Both the position numbers and the translations under genes were made by a program. From Planctomycetota bacterium (GTDB lineage: Bacteria > Planctomycetota > Phycisphaerae > SM23-33): 33,484 nucleotides of DNA. Numbering within the stretch: position 1 is the first letter of the stretch; each line of letters opens with the position of its first letter. The stretch is taken from contig DAOVZK010000023.1 in NCBI GenBank assembly GCA_030635145.1, positions 1-33,484 on the forward strand. The letters run 5' to 3'. The notes beneath the pieces were generated by a model that worked only from the letters and a program-made list of their open reading frames with translations, had not been told where the DNA came from and made no database searches. This document shows positions 7,899-16,167 of the stretch, one piece after another.

Positions 7899-10073
7899 AT
7901 GACAGAAGTAAGAGTAGAAAGAGAAATCGCCGGACGCGTCCTGAAATTGGAAACCGGCAAAATTGCCAAGCAGGCACACGGAGCTGTAACGCTCACATAC
8001 GGAGAGACGGTTGTTTTAGTTACCGTTCTTGCAGCTCCGTCGCAGAGGGAACTGGATTTCTTCCCGCTGTTTGTAGACTATCGAGAAAATCAGTACTCCG
8101 CCGGCAAAATTCCCGGTGGATTTTTCAAACGCGAGGGACGTCCCTCGACAAAAGAAATTCTCACCATGCGAATGATCGACCGTCCGATCCGTCCGCTGTT
8201 CCCATACGATTATCGTGACGAAGTTCAGATTCAATGTATGGTTCTCAGCTGCGACGATCAGAACGATCCTGATTTGCTGGCGATGATTGGTGCATCCGCT
8301 GCACTGACTATCAGCCATGCACCGTTTGATGGACCTATCGGCAGTGCCCGAATCGGTTGCGTTGATGGTGAGCTGGTGGTTAACCCCACGCACGAGCAGC
8401 TCGAGAGCAGCACGATGGATTTGCTGACGGCCGGGCCTAAAGAAGCCCTAAACATGATCGAGATGGCCGGCGATCAGCTTGACGAAGACATCACCGCCAA
8501 GGCCATCGATTTGGCACACAAAACCAGCTGCGAAATTATCGAGATGATCGAAGAGCTCGCATCGAAGGTTGACGTCAAGAAATCGTACGAGCCCACGGTT
8601 ATCCCCGAGACGCTCAAGACCATCATCAAAGACAAATGTGGCGACAAGATCAAAGAACTCAAGGTCATTCCCGGCAAGGCCGACCGCTATGAAGCACTCA
8701 TGGCCCTCCGCCAGGAACAGATCGACGAACTTTGCCCCGCCGGCGTTGAAGAACCCGAATATACCCCCGGCCAGGTCAAGGAAGTGTTTTATAAACTCGA
8801 AGGTAGTATTCAGCGTGAATTGATTCTTGGCGGCACGCGTCTTGACGGCCGAACCGCTGAAGAAATTCGTCCGCTCGGTGCCGAGGTTGGCGTTCTGCCC
8901 CGTACGCACGGGTCGGCGATTTTCCATCGTGGCGAAACTCAGGCGTTGGTAACGGCGACTCTGGGTACACCCCGCGATCAGCCGATCATCGACGGGCTGC
9001 AGGACGAGTACAAGATGCCGTTCTTCATGCACTACAATTTCCCGCCGTTCAGCGTTGGCGAAATTCGCCCAATCCGCGGGCCGGGACGTCGCGAAATCGG
9101 CCACGGTGCATTGGCTGAAAAATCGCTGCAGGCCGTCATGCCTTCGCAGGAAGATTTTCCATACACCGTCCGCCTCGTAGCCGAAATCATGGAATCGAAC
9201 GGTTCCACGTCGCAGGCTGCCACATGCGGTGGCACGTTGGCGTTGTTAGACGCTGGTGTTCCGCTGAAGGCACCCGTTGCCGGAATCAGCATCGGTATGG
9301 TTTCCGACGACACCGGCCGCTACATTCTGCTGACCGACATTGTTGGCGAGGAAGATTTCCACGGCGACATGGACTTTAAAGTTGCCGGTACCGCAGAAGG
9401 TATCACCGGCATTCAGTTGGACATGAAGGCACGCGGAATTCCGCAGGACCGCATCGTCGAAACTCTCGCCGTGGCCAAACGGGCACGTATTGCGATTCTC
9501 GACGTGATGAACGCAACCATCAGCGCACCGGCCGAGCTCAGCGAGTTCGCACCGCGTATGCTGACGGTTAAGATTCCGACCGACAAAATCGGCAAGGTCA
9601 TCGGCCCGGGTGGTAAGATGATCAACAAGATCCAGAGCGAAACCGGCGCTTCGATCGACATCGAGGAAGACGGCACGATTTACGTTGCCGGCCGCGGTGA
9701 AGGTGCAGAAGACGCACTCGCACGGATCAAGGCGATTACCGAAGACGTCGAAAACGGCAAGGTCTACATGGGCAAGGTCGTTTCCATTCGCGAGTTCGGT
9801 GCGTTCATCGAAGTACTCCCCGGCCAGGAAGCCCTCTGCCACGTCAGCGAGCTTTCGATGGACTACGTTAACAACCCCGAAGAAGTTTGCAAGGTTGGCG
9901 ACGAAATGGAAGTCAAGGTCATCAACATCGACGACACCGGCCGAGTCAAGGTTTCGCGTAAAGCAGTCCTCGACCCGAACTGGGCACCGCAGCCCGAACG
10001 CAAGGGCGGCGGCGGCCGCAGTGGTGGCGGCCGAGATGGCGGCAACCGTGGCGGTGGTGGCGGGAGACGTTAA
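7899..10073 (+). CDS. pnp: Polyribonucleotide nucleotidyltransferase (PNPase)
   Basis: PNPase degrades RNA 3' to 5' by phosphorolysis. The 724-residue protein has two RNase PH domains (about 5-145 and 310-540) around a helical linker, then KH (about 555-615, with [14 protein letters not shown]) and S1 (about 620-695, [20 protein letters not shown]). The last 30 residues are a glycine-arginine tail like an RGG box. The start at 7899 is chosen because AGAAGGA lies 9 nt upstream; the longer frame from 7836 reads through the leader hairpin and has no family match. It lies downstream of rpsO and ends at a strong terminator. Confidence 0.96.
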   Translation: MTEVRVEREIAGRVLKLETGKIAKQAHGAVTLTYGETVVLVTVLAAPSQRELDFFPLFVDYRENQYSAGKIPGGFFKREGRPSTKEILTMRMIDRPIRPLFPYDYRDEVQIQCMVLSCDDQNDPDLLAMIGASAALTISHAPFDGPIGSARIGCVDGELVVNPTHEQLESSTMDLLTAGPKEALNMIEMAGDQLDEDITAKAIDLAHKTSCEIIEMIEELASKVDVKKSYEPTVIPETLKTIIKDKCGDKIKELKVIPGKADRYEALMALRQEQIDELCPAGVEEPEYTPGQVKEVFYKLEGSIQRELILGGTRLDGRTAEEIRPLGAEVGVLPRTHGSAIFHRGETQALVTATLGTPRDQPIIDGLQDEYKMPFFMHYNFPPFSVGEIRPIRGPGRREIGHGALAEKSLQAVMPSQEDFPYTVRLVAEIMESNGSTSQAATCGGTLALLDAGVPLKAPVAGISIGMVSDDTGRYILLTDIVGEEDFHGDMDFKVAGTAEGITGIQLDMKARGIPQDRIVETLAVAKRARIAILDVMNATISAPAELSEFAPRMLTVKIPTDKIGKVIGPGGKMINKIQSETGASIDIEEDGTIYVAGRGEGAEDALARIKAITEDVENGKVYMGKVVSIREFGAFIEVLPGQEALCHVSELSMDYVNNPEEVCKVGDEMEVKVINIDDTGRVKVSRKAVLDPNWAPQPERKGGGGRSGGGRDGGNRGGGGGRR

Positions 10074-10107
10074 ACCCACACCAACGTAACTACATAGATA
10101 CGACAAT

Positions 10108-10140
10108 AGCGGTGGCCCCAACGGGCTGCCGCTTTTTTTT
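10108..10140 (+). terminator. Rho-independent terminator of pnp
   Basis: AGCGGTGGCCC (10108-10118) pairs with GGGCTGCCGCT (10123-10133) through an 11-bp stem with G-U pairs and a CAAC loop. A run of eight T follows at 10133-10140. Confidence 0.92.
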
Positions 10141-10182
10141 GCGCGCTTGGCGGGGGGATAGTAGCCAATTCCGTGAGCGCAT

Positions 10183-10217
10183 AAAAAAAGCCCCGGATAC
10201 CGTCTGGCAGCCGAGGC
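10183..10217 (-). terminator. Terminator downstream of tRNA-Gly
   Basis: On the minus strand GCCTCGG and CCGGGGC form a 7-bp stem (10190-10217) followed by a run of seven T. It lies just past the 3' end of the tRNA gene. Confidence 0.8.
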
Positions 10218-10227
10218 GTATAACAAA

Positions 10228-10300
10228 AGCGGGCGAAGGGAGTCGAACCCTCAACATTCAGCTTGGAAGGCTGACACTCTAGCCATTGAGTTACGCCCGC
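10228..10300 (-). tRNA. tRNA-Gly (anticodon UCC)
   Basis: The minus strand starts GCGGGCGTAACTCAATGG and ends in GGTTCGACTCCCTTCGCCCG plus C and discriminator U. The acceptor stem GCGGGCG/CGCCCGC is perfect. The anticodon arm TCAGC-CTTCCAA-GCTGA places TCC at 34-36, reading GGA and GGG glycine codons. The T arm and D arm fold normally. CCA is not encoded. Confidence 0.95.
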
Positions 10301-10434
10301 AAAATGTTCTGGAGCATTTTTGATACTTCAAAAGCGATCCAAATCAGGGCAAGATTGTAACCATCGATCCGCCGCTTGACAAGCAGATTGAGCAATTACC
10401 GGGAAAATTATTTACAAGCAACCGCAAGCCTCCG

Positions 10435-10480
10435 TGTCATTGCGAGCCGACCGAAGGGAGTCGCGGTAATCTCCCAGAGG
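10435..10480. repeat. Palindromic repeat, TCATTGCGAG family (copy 2, partial)
   Basis: GTCATTGCGAGCCGACCGAA and the following bases match the left part of the family seen at 141, 22552 and 24510. The right arm is degenerate (a piece near 10485, TATTGCTTCGGCGCGG). The rest of the spacer between tRNA-Gly and the hydrolase gene shows nothing else. Confidence 0.55.
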
Positions 10481-10531
10481 GGGGTATTGCTTCGGCGCGG
10501 CTTATTGCTGGTAAGCATTTGGTTTTGATGT

Positions 10532-10537
10532 TATAAC
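10532..10537 (+). promoter_or_regulatory. Extended -10 box before the hydrolase gene
   Basis: TATAAC with a TGT just before it (TG-N extension) ends 6 nt before the ATG at 10544. No Shine-Dalgarno sequence intervenes, so the transcript could be leaderless. Confidence 0.45.
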
Positions 10538-10543
10538 CAGTCC

Positions 10544-11299
10544 ATGAAAGTCATCGGCGTACAGTTTGACATTACATGGGAAGCCCCCGCTGCGAATTAC
10601 GATGCCGTTAGCGATCTGCTGGAGTCTGCTGCCGTTTGCCCCGGTTCCTTGATAGTGCTGCCCGAAATGTTTGCCACTGGTTTCAGCATGAACTCGCAGC
10701 TGACTGCAGGGTTCCAAGCTCAAACGCATGAATTTATCGCAGCTGTTGCACGTAAATACGAATCTTTCGTGTGTGGTGGGCTGGTGACGACAGATAGCGA
10801 TGGGCTTACCCGTAACAGTGCCTTGCTGCTCGGGGTAGATGGTGAAACGCTTGAGACTTTTCCGAAGCTGCACCCTTTTACGTTGCTTGGTGAAGACAAG
10901 GCCTACGCACCGGGGGCAGAATCGAAAGTCGCTCGCGTGGGCGATTTTTGTTTTTCGGCGTTGGTGTGTTACGACTTGCGGTTTCCCGAATCTTTTCGCG
11001 CAGGGGTGACCAAAGGCGCTGAGCTATTTGCCGTAATCGCGAATTGGCCCACCGCACGGGCGGAGCATTGGGCGGCGTTGCTGCGGGCGCGTGCGATTGA
11101 AAATCAGGCCTACGTTATTGGGGTAAACCGCTGCGGGGCCGATCCCAATTGCAGCTACGCCGGTGGGAGCACAATAATCGATCCGCAGGGTAATATTCTG
11201 GTGACGGGCGATGATGCAACGCAGATTATATCCGCGGATATCGACGTAAAATCTCTGCGGGAGTATCGAGAAGAATTTCCGGGGCTGAAGGATATCTAG
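10544..11299 (+). CDS. Carbon-nitrogen hydrolase (nitrilase superfamily, omega-amidase-like)
   Basis: This 251-residue protein has the Glu-Lys-Cys triad of the nitrilase superfamily: E41 in LPEMFATGF, K108 in FPKLHPF and C142 in VCYDLRFPE. Members cleave non-peptide C-N bonds. The length and the DLRFPE context resemble the YafV/NIT2 omega-amidase group, which deaminates alpha-keto acid amides formed from glutamine or methionine salvage. That substrate is inferred, not shown. No signal peptide is present, so it should be cytoplasmic. It has no Shine-Dalgarno sequence, but a -10-like box ends 6 nt before the ATG. It converges with the zinc-ribbon gene, with no neighbour in the same pathway. Confidence 0.85.
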   Translation: MKVIGVQFDITWEAPAANYDAVSDLLESAAVCPGSLIVLPEMFATGFSMNSQLTAGFQAQTHEFIAAVARKYESFVCGGLVTTDSDGLTRNSALLLGVDGETLETFPKLHPFTLLGEDKAYAPGAESKVARVGDFCFSALVCYDLRFPESFRAGVTKGAELFAVIANWPTARAEHWAALLRARAIENQAYVIGVNRCGADPNCSYAGGSTIIDPQGNILVTGDDATQIISADIDVKSLREYREEFPGLKDI

Positions 11300-11320
11300 C
11301 GAAGGCGGTAGGGAACCGAT

Positions 11321-11749
11321 TCAAGCTTCAATTTTGTCCGGCGTGGTGGTTGTCGAGACGGGGGAGTCCCATTTTTCCGGATCGCCGTGGGGCTGAGGTT
11401 TGGGATGGACGACGGCGTTTTTTTCGGTGGTTGCAGCTGCCGCTTCCTTCTCGGTTTGCCGCTGAATCTGTCTTCGTAGCCGCCGCGTTTGAAGAAGTCG
11501 CAACACACCGACGAGGGCGATGCCGAAAGCTGCGGGTAGAAAAGTAACTTCTGCACCGTTGGATTCGGGGAAAATCGTATGATGTACCACGAACAGCACG
11601 AAAATTGCCACTCCCACCAGAATCAACGGGATACCGGCAATGCTCAGGCGTGTCGAAGGGCACTTGAAACAGTACAAAGACTGTCCGTTCCGAAGAGATT
11701 CGGACAATTTGTAGTCCCGCCCACAGTTTTTACAGAAGTACGATTTCAT
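11321..11749 (-). CDS. Zinc-ribbon membrane protein of unknown function
   Basis: No family is recognised. The 142-residue protein begins MKSYFCKNCGRDYKLS and has a second pair, CFKC, about 22 residues later, so it probably folds as a small zinc ribbon. Two hydrophobic segments follow (about residues 37-58 and 69-88). The tail (90-142) is charged, glutamine- and alanine-rich, and likely disordered or coiled. It is probably anchored in the cytoplasmic membrane. An alternative GTG start at 11761 would add four residues. TATAGT at 11760-11765 overlaps that GTG, so the ATG at 11749 is preferred. The gene is convergent with the hydrolase. Confidence 0.65.
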   Translation of the reverse strand: MKSYFCKNCGRDYKLSESLRNGQSLYCFKCPSTRLSIAGIPLILVGVAIFVLFVVHHTIFPESNGAEVTFLPAAFGIALVGVLRLLQTRRLRRQIQRQTEKEAAAATTEKNAVVHPKPQPHGDPEKWDSPVSTTTTPDKIEA

Positions 11750-11759
11750 AATTTTGCTC

Positions 11760-11765
11760 ACTATA
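11760..11765 (-). promoter_or_regulatory. -10-like box TATAGT before the zinc-ribbon gene
   Basis: TATAGT on the minus strand ends 10 nt before the ATG at 11749, and no Shine-Dalgarno sequence lies between. The leader would be about 3-4 nt long. Confidence 0.35.
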
Positions 11766-11830
11766 TCATCGGAATGAAACAGGGGCGGATTAAATAAAAT
11801 CAGGCTGTAAATCGCACATTTTTGCGGGAG

Positions 11831-12123
11831 CTATCCTTGGATTTTCAAAGTAGTATTGCCCGCATTGCTAACCCGCAAGATATTGTGGTTTTTCGGCAGC
11901 AACCCCGCTACATTCAGGGCATTGGCAATGGTGGGAGCTTTTTTTGCCCCGAGAATTTCTGCTTCCGATTCGGAAATTGAATCGGAAATGATGTACAATT
12001 TTACGTTGCGGGCAGCTGGGTCGGTAAGATATCGGAGCCTGACAGCCTTGTGGTCACCGAGTTTGTACCCACGTTTTTGGACGATCTTCAGGGTCTCGGC
12101 GTTTTAATAGCGTCGAGATTCAT
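11831..12123 (-). pseudogene. Small frameshifted gene behind the histidine kinase
   Basis: An ATG at 12123 overlaps the kinase stop codon (TAATG), as in coupled operon genes. It reads MNLDAIKTP and then hits TGA at 12090-12088. One frame away, a clean frame continues for about 90 codons to TAG at 11831 (ETLKIVQKRGYKLGDHK and on). Adding one base near 12098 restores one frame of 97 residues. The downstream frame has no start codon of its own. The C-terminal part (VKLYIISDSISESEAEILG) faintly recalls the OmpA-like fold, but this is weak. It may be a true mutation or a sequencing error; no slippery heptamer is present for programmed shifting. Confidence 0.55.
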
Positions 12124-12872
12124 TACTCAGCTTTCGCTCGTGACGAATCGCTGCGGTCGAGCGGTAAGCGAAGCAAAAATCGCGTGCCTTTACCGACTTC
12201 GGATTCCACCTGCAGCGCCCCGCCGTGCTCGCGAACAATCCGCCGCGCCGTCGGTAACCCCAGCCCGCTGCCGTCAGATTTGCTCGACCAGTACGGCTGA
12301 AAGATTGCATCGATTTTACTCTGCTCAATGCCCGCCCCTGTGTCGATAACTTCGACCGTCGCCTGCTCGTCGTCGTTGGTGAGTTTAATCAGCAGCTCCC
12401 CGCCTTCGGCCATTGCCTGCGACGCGTTGATCATTAAATTCAGTAACGCCTGCTTGATGAGATTAACGTCAATGTCGCAGTAGACGGATTCCGCGGGTAC
12501 GGTGTTGCGAAGAATCACCCCGCAGGCCTCGGCCTGGGGCAGGAAAAAGTCGTACAGGTTAGACAACAGTTCCTTCAGGTCGGTGCGGGTTTTGTGCAGT
12601 TCGTATTTACCGGCATAACGCAGAAAATCGTCAAGGGTTTGGCGGACGCGGTGGGTTTCGTCTTGCACACGTTGCAGGCGCCTGGCCAGACGTTCGTGTT
12701 CGTCGTCGTGATAGCGGGCAAGGTCTTCACCGAGCAGCTTGAGGTTCAAGTTGATCGTCGACAGCGGATTTTTGATCTCGTGTGCCAACCCCGCCACGAT
12801 CTGTGACAGCTCAACGTACTTGCTTTGATGAATCGCGTTCTGCCCGTTGGAAATTTTGTCATCGGAAGTCAT
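12123..12872 (-). CDS. Soluble sensor histidine kinase without an input domain
   Basis: This 249-residue protein holds only the kinase core. The H-box is VAGLAHEIKNPLS with the phosphoacceptor H31. An N-box (NLMINASQAM), a G1 box (DTGAGI) and a G2 box (GSGLGLPTARRIV) follow in order. It resembles the catalytic half of NtrB-type kinases. There is no PAS, HAMP or membrane segment, so it must be cytoplasmic and take its signal from a partner. No response regulator is adjacent. The ATG at 12872 is chosen over a TTG at 12887, because TATAAT ends 6 nt before it. The stop overlaps the start of a small frameshifted gene. Confidence 0.88.
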   Translation of the reverse strand: MTSDDKISNGQNAIHQSKYVELSQIVAGLAHEIKNPLSTINLNLKLLGEDLARYHDDEHERLARRLQRVQDETHRVRQTLDDFLRYAGKYELHKTRTDLKELLSNLYDFFLPQAEACGVILRNTVPAESVYCDIDVNLIKQALLNLMINASQAMAEGGELLIKLTNDDEQATVEVIDTGAGIEQSKIDAIFQPYWSSKSDGSGLGLPTARRIVREHGGALQVESEVGKGTRFLLRLPLDRSDSSRAKAE

Positions 12873-12878
12873 GCGAGC

Positions 12879-12884
12879 ATTATA
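12879..12884 (-). promoter_or_regulatory. -10 box TATAAT of the short histidine kinase
   Basis: A consensus TATAAT lies 6 nt before the ATG at 12872. No Shine-Dalgarno sequence and no good -35 hexamer were found. The arrangement fits a leaderless transcript. Confidence 0.5.
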
Positions 12885-12909
12885 CAATGACTACCCGAAG
12901 ATAGCATCG

Positions 12910-13029
12910 TCATTTCTCGGTGGTCACGTGGTTTTGCAGTTTTCCGATGCCCTCGATTATCTGATAGCCATTTTCTTCGACTATGGCGTAGCAGTGGGTT
13001 TTGTCGTAGGCGATTTTTGCAATTTTCAT
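12910..13029 (-). CDS. 39-residue ORF resembling the start of an FAH-family protein
   Basis: The ATG at 13029 follows a good Shine-Dalgarno sequence (GGAG, 8 nt spacing). The frame encodes MKIAKIAYDKTHCYAIVEEN and ends after 39 residues. The beginning looks like the N-terminal strand of fumarylacetoacetate hydrolase family proteins, which often begin MKLARF...YGVVEGD. No catalytic domain follows. It may be a remnant or a genuine small protein. It lies 37 nt before the short histidine kinase on the same strand. Identification is tentative. Confidence 0.4.
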   Translation of the reverse strand: MKIAKIAYDKTHCYAIVEENGYQIIEGIGKLQNHVTTEK

Positions 13030-13123
13030 AACCGTTGCTCCAAAGTTTGCTGAGAGTTGATTTGTATTTATACAAAATTTACGTTGAAAAGTGTGAAAAA
13101 AAACACCACAATCAACCCGATTG

Positions 13124-13146
13124 GCAGGGTTGGCGAAAAACCCTGC
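13124..13146. other. Hairpin in the spacer before the lipoprotein gene
   Basis: GCAGGGTT (13124-13131) and AACCCTGC (13139-13146) form an 8-bp stem with a 7-nt loop. No T tract follows directly, so it is not a clear terminator. The spacer 13030-13255 has no other supported feature. Confidence 0.4.
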
Positions 13147-13255
13147 TAGAAAAATGGTTTTTATGCCCAAAAAAACCTACAATGACATGAAGCTTGTCCG
13201 ATATGTACGGAGTATCTTACACGCAGGTTAGTTAACTTTCTGGAAAGGAAACGTT

Positions 13256-13951
13256 ATGAATCAAATAATTACAGGGAAAAAAACATTGGGTGTTCTTTTG
13301 GTGCTTTTGCTGACAGCTGCGATTTTTTCGGCGGGCTGCCAGACTTATAATGTTGGTGTTTCCGGTGTCAGTGAACAAAAACCGGCAAAGGGTACGTCGT
13401 TTGTCGTCAGAGTACGATGCGACAAGAATCTCATCGACGGTAACTGTTCGAAGCAGATGCATGAAATGATTGAGCATGCGTTGGCGAAAAAAGGTTGGGT
13501 GTTGATTGATGACAAAGACCATGCCGATGTAGTTGTAGTTGCAGACTGCGACATAAGCGGCCCGCAAAAACGCACCAAAACTGAGTATGTCGAAAAAGCA
13601 TGCCCGGCGACTTTTGATTACGGGGCAGGGCCTTACGATGACGACGAGTTTGCCGTCGAGCAGTGGAACCGCTGCGAAGAACCCGTGCAGGTAAACTACA
13701 CTGTCTATACGAAAAGCCTCGTGCTTCGTGGTTACCGCGGTAAAAAGCATTCCGGTAGTGACAAAACTCCCAAGCAGCTTTGGAGAGTTGAGGCTCGCGA
13801 TACTGACGAAGAATCCAAGCTCGGTGCAATGATACCGTACCTGGTTTCCGCCGCCGCAAAATATGCCGGTGAAAATACCAACGGTTTTAAGATCGTCAGA
13901 ATCCCCGAAGGTTCACGGGCCATCCGGCAGATGCAGGAAGCAGCCGAGTAG
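13256..13951 (+). CDS. Lipoprotein of unknown function
   Basis: The first 27 residues form a lipoprotein signal peptide: a basic start, a leucine-rich core and the lipobox FSAGC with C28 as the lipidated cysteine. The mature part (about 200 residues) has no family I can name with confidence. It begins with a strand-rich segment (TSFVVRVRCDKNL) and has a region resembling DUF4136-like or surface-exclusion lipoproteins (HADVVVVADCDISG). Several cysteines (RCDK, NCSK, DCDI, KACP, RCEE) could make disulfides or bind metal. AAAGGAAA lies about 6 nt before the ATG. It converges with rlmKL. Confidence 0.75.
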   Translation: MNQIITGKKTLGVLLVLLLTAAIFSAGCQTYNVGVSGVSEQKPAKGTSFVVRVRCDKNLIDGNCSKQMHEMIEHALAKKGWVLIDDKDHADVVVVADCDISGPQKRTKTEYVEKACPATFDYGAGPYDDDEFAVEQWNRCEEPVQVNYTVYTKSLVLRGYRGKKHSGSDKTPKQLWRVEARDTDEESKLGAMIPYLVSAAAKYAGENTNGFKIVRIPEGSRAIRQMQEAAE

Positions 13952-13968
13952 CCACGACCCTACTTTTT
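13947..13968 (+). terminator. Possible terminator of the lipoprotein gene
   Basis: AGTAG (13947-13951) and CTACT (13960-13964) form a short stem followed by TTTTTAA. The stem overlaps both the lipoprotein stop and the rlmKL stop. Only five pairs, so weak. Confidence 0.35.
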
Positions 13969-16146
13969 AACGATTTTCCAGCACCTGTGAATTCGCTTAT
14001 TGCGAAAGTCAACAGGGACGGTCTGCTTGCTGATTTCTCGAATCTCGGCCGGGCCTATTTTGCTCTCTGCGAATTTGAATTTGCGAAAATTCGTCGAAAA
14101 GAAAATCGGTGCATCGGTCAACATTAACTTCATGAGATTGTTCAGCAGCTCAACATGATCTCGCTGGATGTCGAAGTCTTTCTCGGTTTTTTTGCTGTTC
14201 GAGTAGGTCGGCGGGTCGACGACAGCCAAGTCGTAGTGTATTCCCGGTTCGTGAAACTTCAGGAATCCCATTGCGTCGTCGCGGATGAATTTGTACTTTT
14301 TCGGATCGTCGAATCCGTTGGCAGCCATGTTTTCGCGTGCCCATTCCAAATACGTGTTTGACATGTCGACGGTCGTTATGCTTCGGGCACCACCGTCGGC
14401 GGCGTAGACGCTGAACGATCCGGTGTATGCGAAAATATTCAGCACTCGCCGGCCGACCACAGCCTCCCTCACAATCCCGCGAGTGACGCGATGATCCAAA
14501 AACAGGCCCGTGTCGAGGTAGTCCGCGAGATTCACCTTGAATTTCAGTCCGCCCTCACCGACTGTGAAGAAATTGTTGCTATCGGCAAATTTTTCGTACT
14601 GATCGGCTCCGCGTTGCCGCTGGCGTCGCTTCATAAATACGTTTTCGGGAGCGATGCCCATGGTTTCGGCGGCGGTTTTGGCAATCATGTCTAGCCAGTC
14701 GGTGTGCTGGGCGGAGGTGCGGTCGTGCGGGCGGTCGTATTCCGCGATGTAAAGTCGCCCGCCTTCATAAATATCCACCAGCATCGGAACCTCAGGAATA
14801 TCGCGGTCGTAAATGCGGTAGCAGGTGATACCCTGCTTGGTGGGAAACTTTCGCAGGTGGCGTGCGTTTTTCAGCAAGCGATTGGCGAACATTTCGGCCT
14901 GTTGCTGTGCGTTTTGTTTCAGCCCACCAAAGGCCGGCATTGCGGGGGGCTTTTCGGCGGCTGGTTCGATCACTGCCGCGGTTGGTGCGTCGAATTTTTT
15001 CGGCGGCCGCGGGCCATGGAACTGGTAGTACGCGCATTCGATTCGCCCGTTGTAAAGTTTCCGGCGGCGGTCGGCCTCTTGCCCGACAAGTCGCTCAAAA
15101 TCTTCCCACGCCGTCAAAATAAAGTGCGACCATGTGGGAAAGCGTTTCAGCACGCCGGGTATGTTCTCGTAAATTTCGCGGACGTCTTCGTGCGAGCCGA
15201 TTCGCTCGCCGTAGGGGGGGTTGCAGATTATGCACCCGTATTCGTGCGAGTTCGTGAGGTTCGCGAAGTCCAGCTGCTGGAAATGCACATCGTTTTCGAC
15301 GTTCGCGATTTTGGCGTGGTAGCGGGCCAGCGAAAGTACCTGCTCGTCGATGTCAGTGCCGATGATTCGCAACTCAATGTTCGGTTTTATTGCGTCGCGT
15401 GCCTCTTGGCGAACGGTTTTGGCGGGCGAATTCGGCAGATGTTTCCAATTCCAATCGTCGGCAGCGAATCTGCGATACAAACCTGGGGCGATGTTTCGGG
15501 CGATCATGGCAGCTTCGATGGGTATCGTTCCGCTTCCGCAGAACGGGTCGATCAGCTGGCGGTCGGGTTGCCAGAAGCTCAGTTGGATCAGGGCCGCCGC
15601 GAGGGTTTCCTTCAGCGGGGCAGGGCCCATGAGTTTGCGATATCCGCGTTTGTTCAGACCCGGCCCGGTGGTGTCGATCGTTAGCAACGCCTCGTCGTTC
15701 AGCAGTGCGACCTCGACGGTGTACTGCGCGCCGGTTTCGGGTAGGGTTTCGGTTTTGTGCGCGGCTTGCAGCTTTTTGACGATAGCTTTTTTGACGATTT
15801 TCTGGCAGGCCGGCACGGATGACAGTTGCGACCGCACGCTGCGCCCGGTGACGGGAAATTTCGCGTCCGGGCCGATCCATTGCTCCCACGGTAAAGCGTA
15901 GGTCTGGTCGAAAAGTTCCCCGAAATCTTTCGCCTCGAATTTTCCGAGTTCCAGCAAAACGCGGTCCGCCGTTCGCAGCCAAGTGTTGGCGCGGAAGATC
16001 GCGTCAACCCCGCCGGTGAAGGTAATTCGCCCGGGGCGCAGAATTCGCCCCTCGTATCCGAGGTCTAGCAGCTCGCGTTTGACGACGGCCTCCAGGCCGA
16101 ACGTGGAGGTGGCGATTAGCGTGAGGGGTTCGGGTGAAAATTCCAT
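13960..16146 (-). CDS. rlmL: Bifunctional 23S rRNA methyltransferase RlmKL
   Basis: This 728-residue protein has both halves of E. coli RlmKL, which methylates G2445 (N2) and G2069 (N7) of 23S rRNA. The N-terminal half has a THUMP region (about 45-155), DPFCGSGTIPIE (200-211) and the catalytic NPPYGER (309-315). The C-terminal half has FAYTGSFSVYA (572-582) and DPPTYSNSKK (644-653), as in RlmK. Length agrees with the family (about 700). It follows nadB by 21 nt on the same strand and is probably cotranscribed with it. The ATG at 16146 has only a weak ribosome binding site. Annotation is firm; the exact target bases are inferred from the family. Confidence 0.93.
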   Translation of the reverse strand: MEFSPEPLTLIATSTFGLEAVVKRELLDLGYEGRILRPGRITFTGGVDAIFRANTWLRTADRVLLELGKFEAKDFGELFDQTYALPWEQWIGPDAKFPVTGRSVRSQLSSVPACQKIVKKAIVKKLQAAHKTETLPETGAQYTVEVALLNDEALLTIDTTGPGLNKRGYRKLMGPAPLKETLAAALIQLSFWQPDRQLIDPFCGSGTIPIEAAMIARNIAPGLYRRFAADDWNWKHLPNSPAKTVRQEARDAIKPNIELRIIGTDIDEQVLSLARYHAKIANVENDVHFQQLDFANLTNSHEYGCIICNPPYGERIGSHEDVREIYENIPGVLKRFPTWSHFILTAWEDFERLVGQEADRRRKLYNGRIECAYYQFHGPRPPKKFDAPTAAVIEPAAEKPPAMPAFGGLKQNAQQQAEMFANRLLKNARHLRKFPTKQGITCYRIYDRDIPEVPMLVDIYEGGRLYIAEYDRPHDRTSAQHTDWLDMIAKTAAETMGIAPENVFMKRRQRQRGADQYEKFADSNNFFTVGEGGLKFKVNLADYLDTGLFLDHRVTRGIVREAVVGRRVLNIFAYTGSFSVYAADGGARSITTVDMSNTYLEWARENMAANGFDDPKKYKFIRDDAMGFLKFHEPGIHYDLAVVDPPTYSNSKKTEKDFDIQRDHVELLNNLMKLMLTDAPIFFSTNFRKFKFAESKIGPAEIREISKQTVPVDFRNKRIHRCWKIVKK

Positions 16147-16167
16147 ATCTTTAGGTGGGTCTTCCTG

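Noticed and set aside
9246-10226. Long minus-strand frame opposite pnp (and similar ones at 14704-15684, 19790-20932, 21354-22454, 22979-24121)
   Set aside because: These are antisense shadows of firmly identified genes, produced by the codon bias of the G+C-rich genes; none has a ribosome site or recognisable domain.
12088-12123. Programmed -1 frameshift in the small gene behind the kinase
   Set aside because: No slippery heptamer lies at the switch point and the zero frame ends after only 11 codons, so mutation or sequence error is simpler.
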